Translations under genes and position numbers: made by a program
Shown here: piece after piece, positions 1-9,966 of the stretch
Numbering within the stretch: position 1 is the stretch's first letter
How the letters are laid out: every line of letters begins with the position of its first letter
NCBI RefSeq assembly: GCF_000819445.1
Contig: NZ_CP005286.1
Location: forward strand, 2,046,001-2,110,000
Length of the DNA stretch: 64,000 nucleotides
Reading direction: 5' to 3'
Origin: Corynebacterium humireducens NBRC 106098 = DSM 45392
GTDB taxonomy: Bacteria; Actinomycetota; Actinomycetes; Mycobacteriales; Mycobacteriaceae
Notes under the pieces: generated by a model
The model's input: only the letters and a program-made list of their open reading frames with translations
Databases searched by the model: none
Told to the model about the DNA's origin: nothing

Positions 1-905
1 TCGAGCTCGGCGACGTCACCGTGGACGGTGACCCCCGCCTCCTGCAGCGCGGTGACGATGCGCAGCTTGTCGGCGTCGCTGAGGGCGGCGTCGATAAGCA
101 CCGTCTCGGTGGCGTTGCACACGGAGCAGCGGCGGGTCTTGCCGTTGAGCAGCATGGCGATGCCCTGCTCGAGGTCACCCTCGGCGTCGATGTAGAAGTG
201 GCAGTTGCCGGTGCCCGTCTCGATGGCCGGGACCGTGGCGTTGGTGACCACCGTCTCGATGAGGCGGGCGCCGCCACGCGGGATGACCACGTCGACGAGA
301 CCGCGGGCGGTGATCAGGTCCTGCACGGAGTCGTGGGTCTCGCAGGGCAGCAGCTGGACGGTCTCACGCGGCAGACCGAAGTCGGCGACGACGTCCTGCA
401 GGATCTCCACGAGCTTCGCGTTGGAGACCTTCGCGGTGCGCGAACCACGCAGCAGCGGCACGTTGCCGGACTTCAGCGCCAGACCGAAGGCATCGACGGT
501 GACGTTCGGGCGGGCCTCGTAGACCATGCCCATCACGCCGAGGGGGACACGCACCTGACGCATCTGGATGCCGTTGGGCATGACGCCGCCGGTGAGGACC
601 TCGCCCACCGGGTCCTTCAGGCCCGCGACCTGGCGCAGGCCACCGGCGATGCCCTCGATGCGGGCGGCGTCGAGGGAGAGGCGGTCGATGAGTGCCTCAG
701 TGAGGCCCTCGGCGCGGCCGGAGTCGATGTCCTGCTGGTTCGCGGCGATGATGTCCTCGGTCTTCGCGACGAGCGCGTCCGCGGCCGCCAGCAGGATCTC
801 GTTCTTCCGGGAGGTCGGCAGCTGCGCCAGAAGCGGGGCGACGGCCTTGGCCGCCCGGGCCTTGGTCAGTACTTCTTCACGTTCAATGGCGCGGGTGTCA
901 GTCAT
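1..905 (-). CDS. proA: Gamma-glutamyl phosphate reductase (partial, 3' end outside window)
   Basis: NADPH-dependent reduction of glutamyl-5-phosphate to glutamate-5-semialdehyde, second step of proline synthesis. The frame reads from the ATG at 905 to the window edge with about 301 codons and no stop. It starts MTDTRAIEREEVLTKAR and carries family-typical stretches such as VPLGVMGMVYEARPNVTVDA and, near codon 265, RRCSVCNATET, which contains the catalytic Cys. The C-terminal third lies beyond the left edge. A TAGACT -10 box ends 9 nt upstream of the ATG and no Shine-Dalgarno is visible, suggesting a leaderless or nearly leaderless mRNA. proB lies 2.3 kb away on the same strand but is separated by two other genes, so this is not a proBA operon. 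Confidence 0.95.
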   Translation of the reverse strand, partial: MTDTRAIEREEVLTKARAAKAVAPLLAQLPTSRKNEILLAAADALVAKTEDIIAANQQDIDSGRAEGLTEALIDRLSLDAARIEGIAGGLRQVAGLKDPVGEVLTGGVMPNGIQMRQVRVPLGVMGMVYEARPNVTVDAFGLALKSGNVPLLRGSRTAKVSNAKLVEILQDVVADFGLPRETVQLLPCETHDSVQDLITARGLVDVVIPRGGARLIETVVTNATVPAIETGTGNCHFYIDAEGDLEQGIAMLLNGKTRRCSVCNATETVLIDAALSDADKLRIVTALQEAGVTVHGDVAEL

Positions 906-913
906 GGGTCCCG

Positions 914-919
914 AGTCTA
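914..919 (-). promoter_or_regulatory. -10 box of proA
   Basis: TAGACT on the minus strand, 9 nt before the proA ATG. The same hexamer lies upstream of mdh and of both tRNA genes here. No clear -35 is seen. Confidence 0.45.
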
Positions 920-951
920 GCGAAAGCTGCTTTCCGACGTGCCCCCTTCCC

Positions 952-1872
952 CTAGTAGCCCGCCTCCAGGTCGACCTCGTTCGGCATGCGCTCCCCCGCC
1001 TCGAAGGCGGCGGCGTTGTCGACGACGAGACGTCCCGTCCGCTGCTGGATGACCGTGTACGTGTTCGCGGTGTGCGGGGTGATCATGCAGGTGTCGATGT
1101 CCCACAGCGGGTGGTCGTCGGGCAGGGGTTCGGGGTCGGTGACGTCGAGGGCCGCCCCGCCGATGACGCCGTCGCGCAGGGCCTCCACCAGGTCCTCCGT
1201 GTGCACGAGGGGGCCGCGTGCGACGTTGACGAGCACGGCGGTGGACTTCATCTGCGCGAACACGTCCCCGTTGATCATGTGCCGGGTCTCCGGGGTGAGG
1301 GGCGCGAGCACGACGACGACGTCGGCGACCGGCCACACCTCGTCCACCTCCGCGATGGCGCGGGACTCGTCCGCCCCCGCCACCTCCCGCCCGGACCGGG
1401 TGACGGCGATGATCCGCACGCCGAAGACCCGGAGCATCTCGATGAGCTTGACGGCGATGCGGCCCGCCCCGATGATCGCGACGGTCTTGCCGTCGAAGAG
1501 CCACTGCTTGCGCCGGTCCACCTCGCGGCGCACCGACCAGCTGCCCGCCAGGGTGATCATCTTGTGCTGGTGCATCTGGGCCAGCAGGATCGCGATCGTC
1601 GACTCGGCGACCGTGTCGTCGTAGAGGCCGGAGGCGCAGGCCCAGCGGACGCCGCCGGGACGGATGAGGCCGGCGTCGACGAGCGCGTCGATGCCCGCGA
1701 ACGTCGCCTGGACGTAGCGGATGTTCTCCGGCAGCGGGTCGGGAAACTTGCCCGGCCCCCCGTTGAACACGAGGAAGTCGGCGTCGTGGACGTCCTCGAC
1801 GTAGGTGTGGCCGGCGGCCTCGATCTCGGCGATGGCGTCCGGCCACTGCTGCGGCTGGAAGGCGAATCTCAT
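952..1872 (-). CDS. D-isomer-specific 2-hydroxyacid dehydrogenase
   Basis: A 306-residue NAD(P)-dependent oxidoreductase of the D-2-hydroxyacid dehydrogenase family, probably cytosolic. The Rossmann motif GAGRIAVKLIEMLRVFG lies near residues 140-156. The catalytic Arg is in NVARGPLV, the Glu in DVTDPEPLPDDHP and the His in MITPHTANTY, so the triad is complete. The ATG at 1872 is chosen because MRFAFQPQQWPDAI begins the family fold; the frame stays open far upstream but overlaps the opposite-strand gene. An AGGAGT Shine-Dalgarno lies just upstream. The substrate (glyoxylate, hydroxypyruvate, phosphoglycerate or other) cannot be told from sequence. Confidence 0.88.
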   Translation of the reverse strand: MRFAFQPQQWPDAIAEIEAAGHTYVEDVHDADFLVFNGGPGKFPDPLPENIRYVQATFAGIDALVDAGLIRPGGVRWACASGLYDDTVAESTIAILLAQMHQHKMITLAGSWSVRREVDRRKQWLFDGKTVAIIGAGRIAVKLIEMLRVFGVRIIAVTRSGREVAGADESRAIAEVDEVWPVADVVVVLAPLTPETRHMINGDVFAQMKSTAVLVNVARGPLVHTEDLVEALRDGVIGGAALDVTDPEPLPDDHPLWDIDTCMITPHTANTYTVIQQRTGRLVVDNAAAFEAGERMPNEVDLEAGY

Positions 1873-1959
1873 GGGTGACTCCTCCGGGGTGACCTGTGTC
1901 ACCACGTTACCGGAACTCCACCCCTGGGCGGCCACCCTGTCTTTCCCCGGTTTTTCCGG

Positions 1960-1965
1960 GATAAT
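1960..1965 (+). promoter_or_regulatory. -10 box of the 1972 gene, leaderless geometry
   Basis: GATAAT ends 7 nt before the ATG at 1972, so the predicted transcript start coincides with the start codon. Confidence 0.45.
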
Positions 1966-1971
1966 GAAGAC

Positions 1972-3177
1972 ATGCGCTGGCCGTTCGGACGTCGTCCCCC
2001 GACTCCCCCGCCCCTGCCCTCGCCGCTGACCGTGGCGGAGCAGATCTCCCGGCTCGCCGAGCTGGGCATCCGCCTCCGCCCCGGGCTGACGGTCGCGGAG
2101 CTCGAGCGGGAGATCGTCTGGGCGCATGTCGCGGCCGACGACCTCGGGCATGACCAGCCCTTCCCGCCGGACCCCGCGCGACGTTGTCTCTACTGGTGGC
2201 TGCTCACGCAGGACGCGGTGGAGGGGGCCCGGCAGGTGCAGTACCCGCTGCGCAGCGAGTACGCGACACTGCTCACCGCGGAGCGGTTCCTCGCCCGGGT
2301 GCAGGAGCAGACGGACCTGCCGGTCGAGATGCTCGCCTGGCACCCCACCTGGCAGTCCACCGGGGCTGACCTCGTCACCATCGGGGGCCACGAGGTCATT
2401 CTCCTGCACGACTCCACCCTGGACTCCCGGCGGGAGTTCTTCACCGCGCTTCTCGACGCCCCCTCCGTGTTCGTCACCTCCGACCGCTGGATGTACAGCG
2501 CCGGCAGCGTCGTCCCCGTGCCCGCGGAGCACCGGGAGGAACTGCAGCGGCTGGTGGACGAGACCGTCGCGGTCGCCTTCCTGGGCACGGGGCAGGAGCC
2601 GCCCGAGCACCTGCTCACCGCCGGGCTGCCTGCGCAGCCGACGATGATCGCCACGACGGACCGTCAGCGGGCGACGGTCGCGCGGCGCCGCCACTACCTG
2701 GAGACCACCGGCGCTCCCCCGCTCACCCTGGAGCACAAACTCATGCTCCTCGAGAGGATCGGTATCCCGCCGGTACCCGGCGCCGACCTCCACCAGGTGG
2801 ACGTGGACGGCTTCTACGCCCAGGCGGAGGACGGGGCCCCGCTCCTCCGGTACGTCCACTGGCAGGACCTCGAGTCCTTCGGGTCCTTCGCCGACTGGAC
2901 GCCGCTCGTCCACCGGTTGTCGGAGGTAACGGGCACGCCGGTCACCGGCGTCTCGACGGGCGACGGCGTCGTCCGCCTCACCGTCGCCGGCACGACGCAC
3001 GAGATCCCGGCGGAGGACCTCTCCCACGAGAGGTACACGACGCTGGACCTGGAGGCACTGGACCGGATCGCCGAGCTGCTCACCCCGGAGGGCCGCGAGC
3101 TCATCAGCACCGGCGACCTGCTCCTCTACCCGCGGGCGGGCACCTGGCAGGCCAATCCCGAGGTCCGCCGGATCTGA
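1972..3177 (+). CDS. Hypothetical protein, about 400 residues
   Basis: I do not recognise a family. The 401-residue product has a Pro-rich basic N-terminus (RRPPTPPPLPSP), no signal peptide and no membrane segment. It is rich in acidic residues and Trp, with phrases such as HDSTLDSRREFFTALLDAP and YVHWQDLESFGSFADWTPL, suggesting a soluble globular protein. The ATG follows a -10-like box at leaderless distance. It is divergent from the dehydrogenase gene and convergent with proB, whose stop lies only 6 nt away. GC-rich third positions and a clean frame support a real gene. Confidence 0.8.
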   Translation: MRWPFGRRPPTPPPLPSPLTVAEQISRLAELGIRLRPGLTVAELEREIVWAHVAADDLGHDQPFPPDPARRCLYWWLLTQDAVEGARQVQYPLRSEYATLLTAERFLARVQEQTDLPVEMLAWHPTWQSTGADLVTIGGHEVILLHDSTLDSRREFFTALLDAPSVFVTSDRWMYSAGSVVPVPAEHREELQRLVDETVAVAFLGTGQEPPEHLLTAGLPAQPTMIATTDRQRATVARRRHYLETTGAPPLTLEHKLMLLERIGIPPVPGADLHQVDVDGFYAQAEDGAPLLRYVHWQDLESFGSFADWTPLVHRLSEVTGTPVTGVSTGDGVVRLTVAGTTHEIPAEDLSHERYTTLDLEALDRIAELLTPEGRELISTGDLLLYPRAGTWQANPEVRRI

Positions 3178-3182
3178 CCCCG

Positions 3183-4409
3183 CTACAGGCGGGTGGCGTA
3201 GTTCGACAGGTAGTCCGCGTGGACCACCGGGCGGCGCTGCCCCTCGGGGAGCTCGTCGGTGTGCTTGCCCAGCATGTCGACGAGCACGTCCGAGTCGTAG
3301 GAGACCTCGCCGCGGCCGATGACCTGACCGTCGGGGCCGATGATGTCGACGATCTCACCTGCCTGGAACTCACCCTCGACGGCGGTGACGCCCACCGCCA
3401 GCAGTGAGGTGCCGCCAGCTGTGACGGCCTTGACGGCGCCGTCGTCGAGACGCAGCGTGCCTCCGGTGTCGGCGGCGTACAGCGCCCAGAACTTCCAGGC
3501 GGAGAGACGCTCGTCGCGCGGGTGGAAGACGGTGCCCACGGAGGCGTCGTCAAGTGCGGGGCCGATGTTGTCGGCGGAGGTCAGCAGCACCGGCACCCCG
3601 CCGCGGGAGGCGAGGCGGGCGGCGGAGACCTTCGAGGCCATGCCACCGGTGCCCACGAGGCCGCCGTCACCGGCGACGACCCCCTTGAGGTCACGTCCCG
3701 TGCGCACCTCGGAGATGAAGCGGGCGTCCGGCTCCGCGGGGTTGCGGTCGTAGAGGCCGTCGACGTCGGAGAGCAGCACCAGCGCATCGGCGCTGATGAG
3801 GTGGGCCACGATCGCGGAGAGGCGGTCGTTGTCACCGAAGCGCATCTCGGAGGTGGCGACCGTGTCATTCTCGTTGACGATCGGGATCGCCCGCATCTGA
3901 CGCAGACGGTCGATGGTGCGCTGCGCGTTGCGGGCACGGTCACGGCGTCCGGCGTCGGAGGCGGTGAGCAGGACCTGGCCGATGGTGCGGTGGTAGCGGG
4001 CGAAGGAACGGCCCCACTGGTGCGCCAGGTGGACCTGGCCGACGGCGGCGGCCGCCTGCTTGGTGGCCAGGTCGGTGGGACGCTGCGTGAGACCCAGCGG
4101 GCCCATGCCGGCGGCGACGGCACCGGAGGACACGACGATGATGTCGGAGCGGACCATACGCGCCTGGAGGGCGTCGACGATGTGGTTGATCTTGTTGGGG
4201 TCGACCGTGAAGTCGTCGTTCGTCAGCGAGGACGAACCGATCTTCACCACCACCCTCTTGGCCTCGGCGATGTGGCTGCGCATCGCCGATTCGTGTCCGA
4301 ACGCCGGACTGTCCTCCGGGGAAATGGCCGGGGCCGGGTACTCGACGTCGTCGTCATGATTCCGGTACGGGGACAGGGGCAGTCCATGAGGGCGCGTAGT
4401 CATATCCAC
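3183..4409 (-). CDS. proB: Glutamate 5-kinase
   Basis: ATP-dependent phosphorylation of glutamate, first and feedback-controlled step of proline synthesis. An amino-acid kinase domain starts at [10 protein letters not shown] (about residue 53), followed by [17 protein letters not shown], the nucleotide/substrate motif VNENDTVAT and [17 protein letters not shown]-terminal PUA domain covers roughly residues 320-408 and ends [14 protein letters not shown]. The frame allows a start at 4409 or 4403, 13-20 nt after the obg stop, giving a 40-residue disordered Pro/Asp-rich extension; the family core begins at Met43 (position 4283, [14 protein letters not shown]). The Shine-Dalgarno before 4283 is poor, so the long form is kept with caution. 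Confidence 0.93.
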   Translation of the reverse strand: MDMTTRPHGLPLSPYRNHDDDVEYPAPAISPEDSPAFGHESAMRSHIAEAKRVVVKIGSSSLTNDDFTVDPNKINHIVDALQARMVRSDIIVVSSGAVAAGMGPLGLTQRPTDLATKQAAAAVGQVHLAHQWGRSFARYHRTIGQVLLTASDAGRRDRARNAQRTIDRLRQMRAIPIVNENDTVATSEMRFGDNDRLSAIVAHLISADALVLLSDVDGLYDRNPAEPDARFISEVRTGRDLKGVVAGDGGLVGTGGMASKVSAARLASRGGVPVLLTSADNIGPALDDASVGTVFHPRDERLSAWKFWALYAADTGGTLRLDDGAVKAVTAGGTSLLAVGVTAVEGEFQAGEIVDIIGPDGQVIGRGEVSYDSDVLVDMLGKHTDELPEGQRRPVVHADYLSNYATRL

Positions 4410-4422
4410 TCAGCCTACCTAA

Positions 4423-5940
4423 CTAGCCCTCCCAGCGTTCGCGGGACGCCTCCTCGCCGTCGCCGTAGTCGTACTCGTCGATGAGTCCACGGCGGGCCTG
4501 GGAGGCGCGCTTGCGCTCCGCGGCGGAGACACGGTCGGTGGACAGGAGGCGGGCGTCCCGGCCGCGACCTGCGACGGTCGGGTCGACGCCGGCGCCGGTG
4601 AGCGGCTCCCAGTCGAAGGAGATGTCGCCGATGGTGACGTGCGCCCCCTCCTTCGCCCCGGCCTTGTGCAGGGCGTCCTCCACACCGATCCGGTTGAGGC
4701 GGTCCGCCAGGTAGCCGACGGCCTCGTCGTTCTCGAAGTCGGTCTGCCTGATCCAGCGCTCGATCTTGGCGCCCTCGACGATGAAGCCGCCCTCGATCTC
4801 CGGGTCCTCCTCGACGGTGAACTCCGGCTCGCCACGACGGCGGGCGTCGACGGCCTGCGGACGGATGATCGTGTGCTCCGTGTCGACGGCCACCTTCGGG
4901 CGTCGACGACGGTCGGCCTTGACGATCTCCAGCAGCTTGTACTTCAGCGGGTCGAGACCCTGGTGGGCGACGGCGGAGATGATGAACACCGGCCAGCCGA
5001 ACTTCTCCTCCAGATCCTCCCTGAGGAACTCCGCCAGCTCCAGCGCCTCGGGCACGTCGGCCTTGTTCAGCACGATGACGCGCGGACGGTCCCGCAGGTC
5101 GCCCAGGCCCAGGTCCCCGTCGAGCACGGACTCGTAGGCGGCGAGCTCGGCCTCGAGGGCCTCGATGTCGCTCACAGGGTCGCGGCCCGGCTCCATCGTG
5201 GCGGTGTCCACGACGTGCACCAGGACGGAGGTGCGTTCAATGTGCCGCAGGAAGTCGAGGCCGAGGCCCTTGCCCTCCGAAGCACCCGGGATGAGGCCCG
5301 GGACGTCGGCCATGGTGAAGGACTCGTGCCCGACGTTGACGACGCCGAGGTTCGGGGCGAGTGTGGTGAAGGGGTAGTCGGCGATCTTCGGCTTCGCCGC
5401 CGAGAGCACCGAGATCAGCGAGGACTTGCCCGCGGAGGGGAAACCGACGAGACCGACGTCGGCCATGGTCTTCAGTTCGAGGATGAGGTCGTGCTGCTCA
5501 CCCTCCTCACCCTTCAGGGCGAAACCGGGCGCCTTGCGGCGGTGGGACGCCAGCGCGGCGTTGCCCAGACCACCGGCGCCACCCTCCGCGGCGATGAAAC
5601 GGGTGCCCGGGACGGTGAGGTCCGCCAGGAACTCACCGCTCTCGGACATGACGACCGTGCCCACCGGCACCTCCAGCACGAGGTCCTCACCGCGGGCACC
5701 GTGACGGTGCCGGCCGGCGCCGTTGGCACCGCGGGAGGCCTTGAGGTGCGGGCGGAAGTGGAAGTCCATCAGGGTGTGGACCTGCGGCGAGACCTCGAGG
5801 ATGATGTCACCGCCGTGTCCGCCGTTGCCGCCGTCGGGGCCGCCGAGGGGCTTGAACTTCTCGCGGTGGACGGACACGCAGCCGTGGCCGCCGTCGCCGG
5901 CGGACAGGTGCAGGACAACGCGGTCTACGAAGCGGGACAT
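4423..5940 (-). CDS. obg: GTPase ObgE/CgtA
   Basis: Ribosome-associated GTPase in 50S maturation and growth control. The 505-residue protein has the Gly-rich Obg fold at residues 1-158 ([29 protein letters not shown] repeats). The G domain follows with P-loop [11 protein letters not shown] near 164, DVPGLI near 213 and NKAD near 291. A C-terminal OCT-type domain (about 345-420) is followed by a charged tail. Start ATG at 5940 has AGGAGGAATCCGCCC upstream. It is followed on the same strand by proB and preceded by rpmA, the usual rplU-rpmA-obg-proB order, but a strong hairpin separates it from rpmA. Confidence 0.97.
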   Translation of the reverse strand: MSRFVDRVVLHLSAGDGGHGCVSVHREKFKPLGGPDGGNGGHGGDIILEVSPQVHTLMDFHFRPHLKASRGANGAGRHRHGARGEDLVLEVPVGTVVMSESGEFLADLTVPGTRFIAAEGGAGGLGNAALASHRRKAPGFALKGEEGEQHDLILELKTMADVGLVGFPSAGKSSLISVLSAAKPKIADYPFTTLAPNLGVVNVGHESFTMADVPGLIPGASEGKGLGLDFLRHIERTSVLVHVVDTATMEPGRDPVSDIEALEAELAAYESVLDGDLGLGDLRDRPRVIVLNKADVPEALELAEFLREDLEEKFGWPVFIISAVAHQGLDPLKYKLLEIVKADRRRRPKVAVDTEHTIIRPQAVDARRRGEPEFTVEEDPEIEGGFIVEGAKIERWIRQTDFENDEAVGYLADRLNRIGVEDALHKAGAKEGAHVTIGDISFDWEPLTGAGVDPTVAGRGRDARLLSTDRVSAAERKRASQARRGLIDEYDYGDGEEASRERWEG

Positions 5941-5995
5941 GGGCGGATTCCTCCTGTTGTGGTTCAGGTAACCGTCAAGATTACCCGTGAATGCG

Positions 5996-6036
5996 CCGGA
6001 GCCCGCCGCTCCCCAGCGGGGTGCGACGGGCTCCGG
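5996..6036 (-). terminator. Hairpin between rpmA and obg
   Basis: CCGGAGCCCG pairs perfectly with CGGGCTCCGG around an inner GCTCCCC/GGGG stem. There is no clear T-run, so it could be a weak terminator, an attenuator or a processing site. Confidence 0.5.
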
Positions 6037-6053
6037 ACACGGAACGTGGCGCC

Positions 6054-6326
6054 TTAGGCGTCGACGGCCACAGCCTCGTTCTCGACGATGTTGACCATGC
6101 GACGGTTGCGCTTGATGCCGAACTGGACGGCACCGGCCTTCAGGGCGAAGAGAGTGTCGTCGCCACCGCGACCGACGTTCTCGCCCGGGTGGAACTTGGT
6201 GCCGCGCTGACGGACCAGGATCTCACCGGCCTTGACCTGCTGGCCACCGAAACGCTTCACGCCGAGGCGCTTGGCCTCGGAGTCGCGGCCGTTGCTGGAG
6301 CTGGATGCACCCTTCTTAGTTGCCAT
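6054..6326 (-). CDS. rpmA: 50S ribosomal protein L27
   Basis: A 90-residue ribosomal protein that reaches the peptidyl-transferase centre. The sequence [20 protein letters not shown] is diagnostic, followed by [22 protein letters not shown]. There is no N-terminal extension that would need proteolytic trimming. It starts 17 nt after the rplU stop with a GGAGGG ribosome site, so the two are translated from one mRNA. Confidence 0.98.
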   Translation of the reverse strand: MATKKGASSSSNGRDSEAKRLGVKRFGGQQVKAGEILVRQRGTKFHPGENVGRGGDDTLFALKAGAVQFGIKRNRRMVNIVENEAVAVDA

Positions 6327-6343
6327 TGGTTACCCTCCTTGGC

Positions 6344-6649
6344 TTACTTGATACCGGTGACCTTGACCACCGTCAGCGGCTGACGGTGACCCTGGCGCTT
6401 CTTGTAGCCGGTCTTGTTCTTGTACTTCATGATGTTGATCTTCGGGCCCTTGGTGTGCTCGACGATCTCCGCAGCGACGCTCACCTTGGCGAGGTCCTCG
6501 GACTTGGAGGTGACGTTGGCACCGTCGACGAGCAGAACCGGGGTGAGAGCCACGGACGCGCCCGGCTCACCCTCGATCTTCTCGACCTTGACGAGGTCGC
6601 CTTCGGCAACCTTGTACTGCTTGCCGCCGGTCTTGACGATCGCGTACAT
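6344..6649 (-). CDS. rplU: 50S ribosomal protein L21
   Basis: A 101-residue large-subunit protein binding 23S r[23 protein letters not shown] at the start and the C-terminal [18 protein letters not shown] are family signatures. It is first in the rplU-rpmA unit, with a consensus-like promoter about 115 nt upstream. The long leader could hold an autoregulatory structure, which I cannot establish by eye. Confidence 0.98.
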   Translation of the reverse strand: MYAIVKTGGKQYKVAEGDLVKVEKIEGEPGASVALTPVLLVDGANVTSKSEDLAKVSVAAEIVEHTKGPKINIMKYKNKTGYKKRQGHRQPLTVVKVTGIK

Positions 6650-6763
6650 AGAGGGTTACCCCTTATCTAAACTCGGCTCAGGCCGGCGGATGCAGACCTG
6701 AATGGACGTATTTCACTTGCGTTCCAGGGCGGCAGCACGCTTGACCTGCTAAGATCTGGCGGC

Positions 6764-6791
6764 GCAATATCCCCAAAACAGCGACTGTCAA
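6764..6791 (-). promoter_or_regulatory. Promoter of rplU-rpmA
   Basis: Minus strand TTGACA (6786-6791), a 16-nt spacer, then TATTGC (6764-6769). This is the best -35 match in the window, fitting a ribosomal protein operon. It lies between rne and rplU and leaves a leader of about 110 nt. Confidence 0.65.
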
Positions 6792-6828
6792 AGACTACCC
6801 CGCAAGGGTGTCAAAAGACAAACCGCCT

Positions 6829-9768
6829 CTACCGTCCACTCATCCGCCGTGCCACACGACGTCGGCCACGGGCCCGCTTCTCGACGCCGCCCTCCACCGG
6901 CTCCTGCCTCCGCTCCGGTTCCGCCTCCCGGACCGGGGTCTGGGTGGGCTGGGAGGTGCGGGTCGCGCGGCGCACCGCACGACGGCGACCACGGGAGCGG
7001 GTCGGCGCTCCGGCAGACACCTCGGAGGGGCGGTTGGAACGCTGCTTCACAGGCTCCTTCTCCTCCTTCTCCTCCTTCACCTCGGGTGCCTCCGGCTGCA
7101 CGGCCCGGCCCCGGGTGACGCGACGACGGCGACGACGACCGGACTCCTCGGTGGTCTCCTCGGCCTCGGCGACCTTGATCATCGTCTCCTCGGCCTGCGC
7201 CACCGGACCGGAGGCCGCGGAACCCGGGTAGTCCTCCGGACGCGGACGGTGGTCCGAGCGGGAGTTGCCGCGGGTGCGGCGACGTCGGCGCGGGGAGGCC
7301 TCGAACTCGGCGACGGCCTGCTGGAAGGTCTTCTCCGGCACGTAGTCGGCGCCCGAAGGCTCGTCCGGGTCCTCGTCGTCGGCGTGGTCGACGGCGGCGT
7401 CGACAATGTCGACGATGTCAGCCACGTCGCTGCGACCACGGCTGGTGCCGCGGCGGCCGCGGCGGGAACGGCGGCGTCGGGAAGCGGTGTCCGCGGTGTC
7501 CGCGGTGGCCTCAGCCTCCTCGGCGGCCTCCTCACTGTCCGTGACCACCACGGCGGCGGCGAGCTCCTCGATGTCGTCGGACTGCGGCTTGTCGCGCTTC
7601 ATGGCGGCGGCCGCCGGGTGCGGCTGGGCCGGCTTGCGGCGCGGCTTCTCCTCGATCTCGACGGGCGCCTCCACCGGGTCGTCGTGCAGGATGAGTCCGC
7701 GGCCACCGCAGGCCTCGCACTCGGTGGAGAAGGTCTCCAGCAGGCCGGTGCCCAGGCGCTTGCGGGTCATCTGGACCAGGCCCAGGGAGGTGACCTCCGA
7801 GACCTGGTGACGGGTGCGGTCGCGGCCGAGCGCCTCCTTGAGGCGGCGCAGGACGAGCTCCTGGTTCTCGGGCAGCACCATGTCGATGAAGTCGACGACG
7901 ATCATGCCGCCGAGGTCACGCAGGCGCATCTGGCGGACGATCTCCTCGGCCGCCTCCAGGTTGTTGCGGGTGACGGTCTCCTCGAGGTTGCCGCCGGAGC
8001 CGGTGAACTTGCCGGTGTTGACGTCGATGACGGTCATCGCCTCGGTGCGGTCGATGACGAGGGAACCGCCGGAGGGCAGCCACACCTTGCGGTGCAGCGC
8101 CTTCTGCAGCTGCTCGTCGATGCGGTGCCGGGCGAAGGAGTCGGCGCCGTCGTGGGAGCTGCGCTGGTACTTCTGCACGCGGTCCAGCAGGTCCGGGGCG
8201 ACGGACTTCACGTAGGCGTGGACGGTGTTCCAGGCGCGCTCGCCCTCGACGATGAGGGAGGTGAAGTCCTCGTTGAAGAGGTCACGGATCACCTTGACCA
8301 GCATGTCCGGCTCTTCGTACATGGTGACGGGCTTGGAGCCGCGGGAGTTGATCTCCCTGTCGGCGCGCTCCTGAATGTCCTCCCACAGGTGGTGCAGACG
8401 GTCGACGTCGGCGGCGATGGCCTCCTCCGACACGCCCTCCGCGGCGGTGCGGATGATCGCGCCACCCTGGCCGGGGACGACCTTGCCCAGGATCTCCTTG
8501 AGACGCTTGCGCTCCGGGGCGGGCAGCTTGCGGGAGATGCCCGCGCTGCGGCCACCCGGGACGTAGACGAGGAAGCGTCCGGCCAGGGAGATCTGCGTGG
8601 TCAGGCGGGCACCCTTGTGCCCGACCGGGTCCTTGCTCACCTGGACTAGCACCTGGTCGCCGGACTTGAGGGCCTGCTCGATGCGGCGGCTGCGCCCACC
8701 GAGGCCGGCGGACTTCCAGTCGACCTCACCGGCGTAGAGGACACCGTTGCGTCCCTTGCCGATGTCGATGAACGCCGCCTCCATGCTGGGCAGCACGTTC
8801 TGCACGCGGCCGAGGTAGATGTTGCCGATCATCGAGGCCTGCGCCTCGGACGTGACGAAGTGCTCGACGAGCAGCTCGTCCTCCAGCACGCCGACCTGGG
8901 TCACCATGCCCGGGTGGTCGTGGCGCTGACGCTCGCGCACCACCATCGTGCGCTCCACCGACTCCCGGCGCGCCAGGAACTCCGCCTGGGAGACGATGTG
9001 CTTCTTGCGCCGCCCCTCCTCGCGCAGCTCGGCGCGGCGGCGGCGCTGCGACTCCAGGCGGGTCGAGCCCTTCAGGGCGACGGGCTCCTCGGGGAGGTCC
9101 TCCTCCTCTTCCTCCGGCTCCTGCTTCTCGACGACCGCCTGCTCCCCCTGCTCCTCAGTGCCACGCCCGCGGCCGGCGCCGCGGCGGCCGCGACGGCGGC
9201 GTCGGGAAGCGGTGCGCTCCTCCTCGGACCCGGAGTCGTCGGACTCCTCCTCCGGCTCCGCCACCGGCTCCGGGGTCTCCGTCTCCGGGGCCATGAACAG
9301 CGGCACGAACTGCTCCACGGCCGGTTCGACGGCCGGCTTCGGGGTGATCTCCGGGGTGATGTCCTCCAGGAGTTCCTCGTCCGGCTGTTCCTTGAGCAGC
9401 TCGGCGAGGTCGGCCTCGACCTTCTCCTCGATCTGAGAGATCTCGTTGGCGACGTTCTTGCGCACCCGGGTGCGGATCTTCTCCTCGTCCGGCTCCGGGG
9501 TCGGCTCCGCGAGGGCGGCCTTGACCTTCTCCACCTCGTCGACGGTGAGGGTGGACTGCGCGACCTTCTTCAGGTCCATGCCGGCGAGGACCTCGATGAG
9601 TTCCTTCGAGGTCTTGCCCAGCTCCTTGGCCAGGGCGTGCACGCGGACCTTCGGGGCGGCCGGTGCGGTGGTCTTGCGGGTCGCCCGCCGGGTGGCGCGG
9701 CGCTTCTTCGGCGCGTCGGTCCCGTTCTGCTCGGCGTCCGGGTGGGTGGGTTCGGTGGAATCAGCCAC
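6829..9768 (-). CDS. rne: Ribonuclease E/G family endoribonuclease
   Basis: Endonuclease initiating mRNA decay and rRNA/tRNA processing. The 979-residue protein has a basic N-terminus, then a segment at about 41-85 (VRVHALAKELGKTSKELIEV) resembling the N-terminal domain of translation factor IF-2. A long acidic/Arg-rich region precedes the catalytic core, which has an S1 domain (NIYLGRVQNVLPSMEAAFIDIG), the Mg-binding Asp motifs DVNTGKFTG (about 585) and GGMIVVDFIDM (about 622), and a Zn-link CEACGGRG near 685. The C-terminal 280 residues are low-complexity RRRRR/acidic scaffold. GTG start at 9768 has AGGAG 5 nt upstream. It is transcribed separately from rplU. Confidence 0.95.
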   Translation of the reverse strand: MADSTEPTHPDAEQNGTDAPKKRRATRRATRKTTAPAAPKVRVHALAKELGKTSKELIEVLAGMDLKKVAQSTLTVDEVEKVKAALAEPTPEPDEEKIRTRVRKNVANEISQIEEKVEADLAELLKEQPDEELLEDITPEITPKPAVEPAVEQFVPLFMAPETETPEPVAEPEEESDDSGSEEERTASRRRRRGRRGAGRGRGTEEQGEQAVVEKQEPEEEEEDLPEEPVALKGSTRLESQRRRRAELREEGRRKKHIVSQAEFLARRESVERTMVVRERQRHDHPGMVTQVGVLEDELLVEHFVTSEAQASMIGNIYLGRVQNVLPSMEAAFIDIGKGRNGVLYAGEVDWKSAGLGGRSRRIEQALKSGDQVLVQVSKDPVGHKGARLTTQISLAGRFLVYVPGGRSAGISRKLPAPERKRLKEILGKVVPGQGGAIIRTAAEGVSEEAIAADVDRLHHLWEDIQERADREINSRGSKPVTMYEEPDMLVKVIRDLFNEDFTSLIVEGERAWNTVHAYVKSVAPDLLDRVQKYQRSSHDGADSFARHRIDEQLQKALHRKVWLPSGGSLVIDRTEAMTVIDVNTGKFTGSGGNLEETVTRNNLEAAEEIVRQMRLRDLGGMIVVDFIDMVLPENQELVLRRLKEALGRDRTRHQVSEVTSLGLVQMTRKRLGTGLLETFSTECEACGGRGLILHDDPVEAPVEIEEKPRRKPAQPHPAAAAMKRDKPQSDDIEELAAAVVVTDSEEAAEEAEATADTADTASRRRRSRRGRRGTSRGRSDVADIVDIVDAAVDHADDEDPDEPSGADYVPEKTFQQAVAEFEASPRRRRRTRGNSRSDHRPRPEDYPGSAASGPVAQAEETMIKVAEAEETTEESGRRRRRRVTRGRAVQPEAPEVKEEKEEKEPVKQRSNRPSEVSAGAPTRSRGRRRAVRRATRTSQPTQTPVREAEPERRQEPVEGGVEKRARGRRRVARRMSGR

Positions 9769-9966
9769 GGATACTCCTGTAGTTGTGTTCGGCCGGCACC
9801 CCGGGCGCTGGCGAGGTGTCCTCGCCGCCGCCGCACAGGGGCCGTCCGCAAAATTCTTCTTCGGGTCTATTCATTTGTGCACTTCTCCGGGCCACGCTCG
9901 GCGCAGCCCGCGCTCCATTGTGGCACACCCCGGGCCACACGGGCAGGTTCCGCTACGGTGGCGGAC

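Noticed and set aside
952..3027. 691-residue minus-strand frame fused to the hydroxyacid dehydrogenase
   Set aside because: The upstream portion is antisense to the 1972-3177 gene and has no family features.
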